DNA of 6,162 bases. Source: Rubrobacteraceae bacterium (GTDB lineage Bacteria > Actinomycetota > Rubrobacteria > Rubrobacterales > Rubrobacteraceae). Every line of letters begins with the position of its first letter. The first letter of the stretch is position 1. Under the pieces are notes generated by a model. It had not been told where the DNA came from, did no database searches, and saw only the letters and a program-made list of their open reading frames with translations. The position numbers and the translations under genes were made by a program. This document shows, piece by piece, positions 1-4,401 of this stretch. The DNA lies in the NCBI GenBank assembly GCA_029240775.1, contig JARDZQ010000120.1, positions 1 to 6,162 on the forward strand. Direction: 5' to 3'.

Positions 1-1
1 C

Positions 2-1117
2 GAAACCACCATCCGCGAGCTCGAATGGCTGCGCGAGTTCACCCCCGCCACGCGCAAGGCCGCAGACGCTCTACCGTCTCTGGACGGCGAGCGCCTGCTC
101 GTCGTCTGCCACCTCGACGTCAAGATGATCCCGTACTTCGAGGCCCTGATAGAGAAGGGCGCCGAAGTCTGGGCCTGCGCGGCCAACCCCGCCACGACCC
201 GCGACCGCGTGGCAGAGCACCTAGAGTCTCTGGGCGTCAGTGCCCCGGCGAGATCCGGCGATCCCCCGGAACGGCACGCCGCCCACCTGCGCGCCGCCAT
301 AGACGCGGGTCCCACCCTCCTCTCGGAGATGGGAGCGGACGCTACGGCAGCCACGCAGGGAAGACTGCGCGGCGTGCGCGGCGGCCTCGAGGCGACCGGG
401 ACCGGATTACAGCGTCTCTCCGGTCTCGACCTCGCCTACCCGGTCTTCGACTGGGACAGGACCCCGATCAAACAAGGCCTCCACAACCGCCACCTTGTCG
501 GCCTGATGGCCGCGAACGCTTTCCTCAGCGTGACAGGCCTCTCCCTCTACGGCAAGACGGTCCTCATCGTAGGCTACGGTCCCGTCGGGCGCGGCGCCGC
601 CGACGCCGCCCGGTGTTTCGGCGCGGTGGTCGAGGTCTGCGACGTGGACCCCGCGGCCCGTCTCGTCGCAGCCCACCTCGGCTTCACGACGACGGCAAAC
701 CTGGAAGAGGTCCTGCCCCGTGCCGACGTCGTCCTCACCGCGACGGGCCGCGACGGCGCAGTGCCCTTCGCGGCGCTCGCCGGCTGCAAGAGCGGCACCT
801 TCCTCGCCAACCTCGGCCACACCGGCGGAGAGCTTCCCGTAGCCGGACTGCGCGAGAGCGTCGTCGCCACCCCACGTCCCCACGTCGAGCGCTGCGAGCT
901 GGAGGGCCGCACGCTGTACCTGCTCGCCGGTGGCGCGATGTTCAACCTCGCCGCCGGTCCAGGTGACCCCTACGACACCTTCGACCTCGTCACCGCCCTC
1001 ATGCTCGAAGCCACAGGCTTCCTGATTACTGAAGGCGTCAAATACCCCCCGGGCGTACACCCGCTCCCCAGGAAAGTCCAGGACCGCGCCGCCGGGCACC
1101 TCCTCGACAAGACCTGA
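2..1117 (+). CDS. S-adenosylhomocysteine hydrolase-like NAD-binding protein, 5' partial
   Basis: The frame is open from the left edge, so the start lies outside; the ATG at 125 is internal because homology begins before it. About 371 codons are visible and perhaps 15-20 N-terminal residues are missing. The layout follows SAH hydrolase: an N-terminal half with CHLDVK (His codon 110-112), a GLEATGTGL segment (383-409), IKQGLHN (467-487), a Rossmann motif GYGPVGRG (572-595), NLGHTGG (809-829) and LPRKV near the end. SAH hydrolase splits SAH to adenosine and homocysteine in the cytosol using bound NAD. By eye, however, the residues matching human Asp131, Glu156, Asp190 and His353 are Met, Ala, His and Asp; His55, Lys186 and His301 are kept. 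The protein stops at HLLDKT and lacks the usual Lys/Tyr tail that completes the neighbour's NAD site. Family membership is secure; canonical activity is doubtful. It converges on the next gene with 3 bases between stops. Confidence 0.85.
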   Translation, partial: ETTIRELEWLREFTPATRKAADALPSLDGERLLVVCHLDVKMIPYFEALIEKGAEVWACAANPATTRDRVAEHLESLGVSAPARSGDPPERHAAHLRAAIDAGPTLLSEMGADATAATQGRLRGVRGGLEATGTGLQRLSGLDLAYPVFDWDRTPIKQGLHNRHLVGLMAANAFLSVTGLSLYGKTVLIVGYGPVGRGAADAARCFGAVVEVCDVDPAARLVAAHLGFTTTANLEEVLPRADVVLTATGRDGAVPFAALAGCKSGTFLANLGHTGGELPVAGLRESVVATPRPHVERCELEGRTLYLLAGGAMFNLAAGPGDPYDTFDLVTALMLEATGFLITEGVKYPPGVHPLPRKVQDRAAGHLLDKT

Positions 1118-1120
1118 AAC

Positions 1121-1318
1121 CTATTGCAGAAGCTTCTTGAGATTATCTTCGAGGTACTCGGCGGTAACCGCGCCCTCGGGGTTGTAGGCGACGGCCTCCT
1201 TGCAGAGGTGATAGAGGGCGAGGGTACGGGTCGGGGAGAGGCGGCGGCTACCGGCCTGCTCTAGGACGAGCCGCATCAGCTCTAGGGCGACCTCGGCCTC
1301 GCTCTTGCGCTGCTCCAT
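1121..1318 (-). CDS. small hypothetical protein, 65 aa
   Basis: I do not recognise this protein. It starts with MEQRKSEAEV and ends with YLEDNLKKLLQ. It has no signal peptide, membrane segment or cysteine pair (one Cys), and looks like a soluble, mainly helical protein rich in Leu, Glu and Ala. Support for a real gene: third codon positions are almost all G or C, it fits exactly between two neighbours (3 bases from the convergent stop of the SAH-hydrolase-like gene), and a perfect TATAAT lies on its strand about 37 bases before the ATG. The ribosome site is weak: GGAAAGGCGG ends about 11 bases upstream, further than usual. It is divergent from the DUF2225 gene. The function is unknown. Confidence 0.6.
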   Translation of the reverse strand: MEQRKSEAEVALELMRLVLEQAGSRRLSPTRTLALYHLCKEAVAYNPEGAVTAEYLEDNLKKLLQ

Positions 1319-1355
1319 CTAGGGACGACCGCCTTTCCGGGTGGCTCCGCTGGTC

Positions 1356-1387
1356 ATTATACCGGCGGGGTATGGCGCTGTGGTAAA
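1356..1387 (-). promoter_or_regulatory. promoter for the small minus-strand gene
   Basis: On the minus strand 1361-1356 reads TATAAT, a perfect -10 box and rare in such GC-rich DNA. The only -35-like sequence is TTTACC (1387-1382), 20 bases away, which is longer than optimal, so the -35 is weak. The predicted leader is about 30 bases. An inverted repeat ATACC-N5-GGTAT (1359-1373) overlaps the -10 and could be an operator. This is inferred from sequence only. Confidence 0.5.
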
Positions 1388-1389
1388 CT
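1381..1389 (+). promoter_or_regulatory. extended -10 promoter candidate for the DUF2225 gene
   Basis: TGGTAAACT matches an extended -10 (TG, one base, then TAAACT; 4 of 6 to TATAAT). No good -35 is seen at 16-18 bases. If used, transcription would begin near 1395-1396, close to an in-frame GTG at 1395 and about 60 bases before the preferred GTG at 1458. It overlaps the divergent promoter region of the small minus-strand gene. Confidence 0.35.
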
Positions 1390-1433
1390 CGAAAGTGCTT
1401 TGGTTGCCTGGGGATCCTCGTTCGTTCTCGGCA

Positions 1434-1452
1434 TCCCGCGCGGCGGGAAGGG
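1434..1452 (+). promoter_or_regulatory. hairpin overlapping the ribosome binding site of the DUF2225 gene
   Basis: TCCCGC (1434-1439) and GCGGGA (1443-1448) form a perfect six-pair GC-rich stem with a three-base loop. The right arm contains the first half of the Shine-Dalgarno stretch GGGAAGGG (1445-1452), which lies 5 bases before the GTG at 1458. The ribosome site decides the start; the stem could mask it. Whether that is regulatory is an inference. Confidence 0.4.
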
Positions 1453-1457
1453 CGTCC

Positions 1458-2132
1458 GTGGGGGAGCTTAGGAGCGTCCGGTGTCCCTTGTGTGGTCACG
1501 TCTTCCGGGCGCCGCAAGCCGGGAGCTACGTCACCGTCGGGCGGGAGACAGATCTGTGCCCCAAGTTCCCGGGGCGCCAGTCGGACGGGTCGCGCAAGAT
1601 CCAGGACACCATAACCATGTGCCCTGCGTGCTCCTTCGCCGCCAGCGAGGATTTCTCTGACCTCGACCTTGCCTTCGACGAGCGCTACGACATCGAGGAG
1701 CGCCTGGAAGAAGACGGGCTCCTCAAGGTCTTCCGGACCAATCCCCCACCGTGGCTCGCCTTCCACGCCGCCGAGGTCTGCGGCCAGGAGCGGGGTCTGA
1801 TGTTCCGCGAGCTAGGCGACCTCTGCCTGCGCGCCTCGTGGGTCTGCCGCAAGGAGCGCGAGCACCCCTTCGAGAGCACCTTCCAGCTCAGGGCCCTCCG
1901 CTACTTCATCCGCGCCCTCAGGGAGGAAGGTCTCTACGGGCGCGAGCTCTCGGTGACGACCTACCTCGTAGGCGAGCTAAACAGGCGCCTCGGCAACCAC
2001 CGCGAGGCCCTCAACTGGTACGTCAACGCCGAGCGCACGCTGGGGGTAGAGCCTGAGCGCGACGCCGGCCTCGCCTGGCTGGGACGCTTGATCTCCGAGC
2101 AGAGCAAGCTCGCCAGAGAACAGGCTGCCTAG
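1458..2132 (+). CDS. DUF2225 domain protein, Cys-pair N-terminus with TPR-like helices
   Basis: A 224-residue soluble protein of the DUF2225 family, whose function is unknown. Near the N-terminus are CPLCG (Cys9, Cys12), a lone Cys34 in DLCPKF and CPACSF (Cys55, Cys58): the family pattern, probably a metal (zinc) site. The C-terminal half is helical; the stretch around GELNRRLGNHREALNWYVNA (about 172-191) resembles a TPR unit, which suggests protein binding. I chose GTG 1458 because GGGAAGGG lies 5 bases upstream and the Cys domain starts at once. Longer versions from GTG 1341 or 1395 are open, but codons from 1341 to 1457 have many A/T third positions, unlike the body of the gene, and overlap the likely promoter. 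It appears to be transcribed alone, divergent from the small gene and followed by a gene relic. Confidence 0.8.
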   Translation: MGELRSVRCPLCGHVFRAPQAGSYVTVGRETDLCPKFPGRQSDGSRKIQDTITMCPACSFAASEDFSDLDLAFDERYDIEERLEEDGLLKVFRTNPPPWLAFHAAEVCGQERGLMFRELGDLCLRASWVCRKEREHPFESTFQLRALRYFIRALREEGLYGRELSVTTYLVGELNRRLGNHREALNWYVNAERTLGVEPERDAGLAWLGRLISEQSKLAREQAA

Positions 2133-2165
2133 CAACTCCACTGCCTCCAAAAGGATCGCGCGTCG

Positions 2166-2465
2166 CTATCCCGTGCCGGTTCGCGGGTCAGGAAGTGGGC
2201 GCCGAAGACGGCGCGAGAGGTCGATCTCCGGCTCGGCGTCAGGACGTGCCGCGACGAACCAGGACTGACGGGGCTGCATCCAGTCCAGGCGCCGGTCTAC
2301 CAGACCGCTCCGTTCTACGAGATCGTACTTCCTCTCCCACGAGGAGAACGGCACCATCTCGGGATAGAGTCACCCGGAGCCCTCGGGGTCAGACGGGCCC
2401 TCCCTGAAGTTCGCGAAGAGCCTACCTTCTGGAACAAGGGCCTCGGCGATCCTCCGGAACCCGCC
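2166..2465 (-). pseudogene. broken C-terminal remnant of a class I SAM-dependent methyltransferase (probable)
   Basis: Read on the minus strand in one frame, 2465 to 2373 gives FRRIAEALVPEGRLFANF then REGPSDPEGSG. After an in-frame TGA (2372-2370) the same frame continues with LYPEMVPFSSWERKYDLVE, then RSGLVDRRLDW and QSWFVAARP, ending at TAG (2168-2166). This order looks like the end of a class I methyltransferase: a helix, the strand after 'L.PGGRL', then a final hairpin ending in 'W..vARrP'. The Rossmann half with the SAM-binding glycine motif is absent; upstream sequence runs into the end of the LCP gene in another frame. A nonsense codon plus loss of the N-terminus means a relic. The family call is by eye from about 95 codons. 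The alternative is chance coding in a GC-rich gap, or a 63-codon gene from the ATG at 2357. Confidence 0.45.
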
Positions 2466-2472
2466 CGCGGGT
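2459..2472 (-). terminator. weak hairpin downstream of the LCP gene
   Basis: ACCCG (2459-2463) pairs with CGGGT (2468-2472), a short GC-rich stem about 44 bases past the LCP stop. No T-run follows, so an intrinsic terminator is only a possibility. The rest of the 2133-2515 gap holds only the methyltransferase-like relic; no tRNA or other hairpin was seen. Confidence 0.15.
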
Positions 2473-2515
2473 AAGGCCGGCCTCCTAATCGTGGGGTTCT
2501 GCGCCCCGTCGTGGC

Positions 2516-3349
2516 TCACCGCACGGTCCGATCCACCACCCGCCGGCCCGCCTCCCTGTCCGGGACCCAGTATGAGATGCCGTCTATGTACTGTGGGGTG
2601 CCGGGGTAGATCTCCGCTTCCACGCTGCCCGCGAGCCGCATCTGGACGGCGAAGCGGGCTGCCTGCAGGGGGTTCATGTTGGTGTCGACGTTGCGCCAGA
2701 CGGCTAGGGCCGTCGCGGGGAGGCGAGGCAGCTTCGCGGGCGAGGTCGCCTCACGGGCCAGCTCCTGCAGGAACCTCTGCTGGCGACCGATCCTGCCTAT
2801 GTCCGCCGTCGGACCACCCCGGTAGCGGACGTAGGCGAGCGCCTCGAATCCGTCCAAAGTCTGCGTCCCGGCGGGGATGGAGACGAGGCGGCCCCCGATC
2901 CCAACCTCTATCGGCTCCTCGACCTCGAGGGTGATGCCGTCGAGTGCGTTGACGATGTCTTGTACCCCGTCGAAGTGGACTACGACGTAGCTTCTTATCG
3001 GGAGCTCGGTGAGGATCTCGAGGGTATCGACGGTCAGCTCCGGGCCTCCGGTAGCGAACGCGACGTTGATCTTGTCCTCCCCGGCGCCGGGGATCTCGAC
3101 GAGCGTGTCCCGCGGTACGGCGAGCATCCCGCCCCCGGCCTTGGCCACCACGATGGTGTCCGAGCGTGAGACCCCGTCCGCCGACGCGTCGCTCCCGAGC
3201 AGCACGACCCTCTGATAACCGAAGGGCAGGAGCAGATAGGCGAGAACCACGATGAGCATGAGGAGCAGTACAAGGAGCACCGTACGCAGGATGCCGCCCC
3301 GCCGCGCTTCGCGGGGACCCTGTCCCCGCCCTGCTTTGTGTACCTGCAT
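2516..3349 (-). CDS. LytR-CpsA-Psr (LCP) family glycopolymer transferase
   Basis: A 277-residue single-pass membrane protein. LCP enzymes work on the outer face of the membrane, moving lipid-linked anionic glycopolymers (teichoic acids, capsule, arabinogalactan in actinobacteria) onto peptidoglycan. A basic N-terminus is followed by a membrane helix (about 20-41), then the LCP domain: LLGSD (50-54), RSDTIVV (62-68), VPRDT (78-82), DKINVAFATGGPEL (92-105), VRYRGG (174-179) and DIGRIGRQQ (183-191). The Asp and Arg residues that bind the lipid pyrophosphate and metal in this family are present. There is no C-terminal LytR_C domain; it is a short LCP protein. ATG 3349 is chosen because the longer frame up to 3571 overlaps the divergent gene. 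An in-frame GTG at 3355 is an equally good, possibly leaderless, start. No clear ribosome site is seen. The acceptor polymer cannot be told from sequence. Confidence 0.9.
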   Translation of the reverse strand: MQVHKAGRGQGPREARRGGILRTVLLVLLLMLIVVLAYLLLPFGYQRVVLLGSDASADGVSRSDTIVVAKAGGGMLAVPRDTLVEIPGAGEDKINVAFATGGPELTVDTLEILTELPIRSYVVVHFDGVQDIVNALDGITLEVEEPIEVGIGGRLVSIPAGTQTLDGFEALAYVRYRGGPTADIGRIGRQQRFLQELAREATSPAKLPRLPATALAVWRNVDTNMNPLQAARFAVQMRLAGSVEAEIYPGTPQYIDGISYWVPDREAGRRVVDRTVR

Positions 3350-3362
3350 GGACACGGCTCGC

Positions 3363-3392
3363 TTTAAACCACACCCGCCCCTGGGTGTCCAA
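3363..3392 (-). promoter_or_regulatory. promoter of the LCP gene, possibly leaderless
   Basis: On the minus strand, TTGGAC (3392-3387) and an extended -10 TGG-TTTAAA (hexamer 3368-3363) are 18 bases apart. Exactly 7 bases after the hexamer is an in-frame GTG (3355-3353), two codons before the ATG at 3349. The RNA would start at or next to the initiation codon, and there is no good Shine-Dalgarno. The hexamers are only moderate matches. Confidence 0.4.
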
Positions 3393-3432
3393 CGGTCTGC
3401 CGCAGAACCTGCTCCGGGGTGATATCTCACCC
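3371..3432. promoter_or_regulatory. two GGGTG-type inverted repeats between divergent promoters
   Basis: The first dyad is ACACCC (3371-3376), 6 bases, GGGTGT (3383-3388), which lies within and at the edge of the spacer of the LCP promoter. The second is GGGTGA (3417-3422), TATC, TCACCC (3427-3432), 24 bases before the -10 of the divergent gene. The four half-sites share a GGGTG/CACCC core. They could be operators of one regulator acting on both genes; this is an inference. Confidence 0.35.
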
Positions 3433-3455
3433 AGTCCCGACGCATGGCTTGCGGG

Positions 3456-3461
3456 TATACT
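3456..3461 (+). promoter_or_regulatory. -10 box of a leaderless promoter for the two-TM protein
   Basis: TATACT (5 of 6 to the -10 consensus) is followed by 7 bases and an in-frame GTG at 3469, the spacing expected when transcription begins at the start codon. No Shine-Dalgarno precedes this GTG, and none precedes the more distal in-frame GTG at 3385. No convincing -35 is seen. Leaderless genes are common in actinobacteria. Confidence 0.5.
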
Positions 3462-3468
3462 GGACCGC

Positions 3469-4296
3469 GTGGAGCGGCTGAAGACAACCGCTTTCGAGAT
3501 CGGCGACGAGCGCGTGGCCTGGGAGGGCCTGGCGGCGTCGTGCACCCCGCCCGTGAGGAGGCTGGGGGCATTCCTGCTCGTCGGCTTCGCCTACTTCGCG
3601 GCGGTCACAGCCGCCGTCGTCCTGTTCTACAACCTCTTCGGTACCGCTGCCGTGGAGGGAGGTGGCGTCGCGGTACCCAGGAAGGCTTTCTACGCGACCA
3701 TGATCTCGAGCCTCGCGCTCGCCCTCGGCGCCTACGCCGTCTGGCTGGCGAAAAGCCTGCGCTCCTACGGGGCTTTCTCCCGGATACTCCGCCGCGGCGG
3801 ACTCGACCCCAGACGCCCGACCGCCAGAGGTCTCGAGACGTACTCCGACGAGCAACTCCTCGCTCTCCGCTCCCGCTACGAGCGGCTCCCCGAAGGAAAG
3901 CTCAGGGCGCGTCTCGGGCGCACCTTCGGGTTCGACGAGGAGGACTCCTTCGCTCTGGGGCCCCTGAGCGTACTACCCGGCACGTTCGAGATGGCGGCTC
4001 TCAGGGTCGAGTGGGAGACGAATTTGCTACTCAGGTCGGGCGAGCCGATGCCGGAGGTCTCCTGGTGGACGGAGGGACGGACGGGGTTGTTGCCGCGCCA
4101 GGCCGACGAGACCCGCCGCCTCGTCTACGCTTTGCGCTACACCGCTGACTCGGTGCGCGAGCTCAAGCGGCGCTACGGCTACCGGACCGACCGCTGGCAC
4201 GCCACCGTCCCCGAGGGCAAGCTCTTCGGCGCCGTCCGCGACTACGAGGACTCCTTGCGCATCCAGGCTACCCTCAGCCGCAGGACCCGCGGCTAA
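3469..4296 (+). CDS. hypothetical membrane protein, two TM segments
   Basis: I do not recognise the family. The 275-residue product has a soluble N-terminus of about 30 residues, a membrane helix at about 33-58 (around GAFLLVGFAYFAAVTAAVVL), a short Gly/Val loop, a second helix at about 74-94, then about 180 residues that are probably cytoplasmic, given the Arg-rich stretch after helix 2 (SRILRRGG, DPRRPTARG). The tail is charged and helical, has SWW (198-200) and RRYGYRTDRWH (234-244), and carries no nucleotide-binding or metal motif that I can see. Start: GTG 3469 fits a leaderless promoter; the open frame reaches GTG 3385, but its codons there are less GC-biased and contain the -10 box. 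It is divergent from the LCP gene and shares its control region, so an envelope role is possible, but that is only context. Confidence 0.7.
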   Translation: MERLKTTAFEIGDERVAWEGLAASCTPPVRRLGAFLLVGFAYFAAVTAAVVLFYNLFGTAAVEGGGVAVPRKAFYATMISSLALALGAYAVWLAKSLRSYGAFSRILRRGGLDPRRPTARGLETYSDEQLLALRSRYERLPEGKLRARLGRTFGFDEEDSFALGPLSVLPGTFEMAALRVEWETNLLLRSGEPMPEVSWWTEGRTGLLPRQADETRRLVYALRYTADSVRELKRRYGYRTDRWHATVPEGKLFGAVRDYEDSLRIQATLSRRTRG

Positions 4297-4305
4297 CGAC
4301 AGGCA

Positions 4306-4322
4306 GCGCTCCGCCAGAGCGT
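4306..4322 (+). terminator. short hairpin after the two-TM gene
   Basis: CGCTC (4307-4311) and GAGCG (4317-4321) form a five-pair stem with a five-base loop, extendable by a G-T pair, starting 10 bases after the stop. There is no T-run, so it is a weak terminator candidate at best. Confidence 0.2.
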
Positions 4323-4324
4323 CC

Positions 4325-4367
4325 GCTGTACAGCATATAGCAGGAAGCTATACTTCCGCGTCGGAAG
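4325..4367. promoter_or_regulatory. three dyads covering the transporter promoter
   Basis: Three perfect inverted repeats lie side by side: GCTGTACAGC (4325-4334) on the -35; TATAGC-N5-GCTATA (4336-4341 and 4347-4352) in the spacer and -10; CTTCCG-CGT-CGGAAG (4353-4358 and 4362-4367) at the end of the -10 and the start site. The first two look like binding sites for dimeric repressors; the third could be an RNA hairpin at the 5' end. The regulator is unknown. Confidence 0.4.
4327..4354 (+). promoter_or_regulatory. promoter of the DASS transporter
   Basis: TGTACA (4327-4332; 4 of 6 to TTGACA), a 16-base spacer, then TATACT (4349-4354; 5 of 6 to TATAAT). Transcription would start near 4361, giving a leader of about 40 bases with a strong ribosome site. 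It is the best promoter-like match in the window. Confidence 0.5.
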
Positions 4368-4386
4368 GAGTCGCGACCTAGCGCGC

Positions 4387-4394
4387 AGGAGGTG
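4387..4394 (+). promoter_or_regulatory. strong ribosome binding site of the transporter
   Basis: AGGAGGTG is a near-perfect Shine-Dalgarno, 7 bases before the ATG at 4402. It fixes the start and contrasts with the leaderless-type starts of the two preceding genes. Confidence 0.8.
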
Positions 4395-4401
4395 GGGAAC
4401 T

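Noticed and set aside
125..127. ATG as the start of the SAH-hydrolase-like protein
   Set aside because: The frame is open upstream to the edge and encodes family sequence (RELEWLREF, LLVVCHLDVK) before this codon.
25..966. Long plus-strand open frame rich in Arg and Pro over the first gene
   Set aside because: Its composition is the usual out-of-frame shadow of a GC-rich gene. The SAH-hydrolase-like frame has clear family motifs.
407..1099. 230-codon minus-strand open frame opposite the first gene
   Set aside because: It is antisense to a gene with recognisable domains, shows no motif, and is an expected artefact of GC-rich codon bias.
1248..1766. 172-codon minus-strand open frame spanning the divergent region
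   Set aside because: It overlaps the small gene in another frame, the promoter region and the Cys domain of the DUF2225 gene. No family sequence is seen.
3385..3468. GTG 3385 as the start of the two-TM protein
   Set aside because: It has no ribosome site, the codons are less GC-biased, and the segment contains an inverted repeat and a TATACT box 7 bases before GTG 3469.
3350..3571. Longer N-terminus for the LCP protein up to 3571
   Set aside because: It is Arg/Pro-rich, lies antisense to the two-TM gene and crosses the promoter region. A basic N-terminus and membrane helix follow naturally from 3349.
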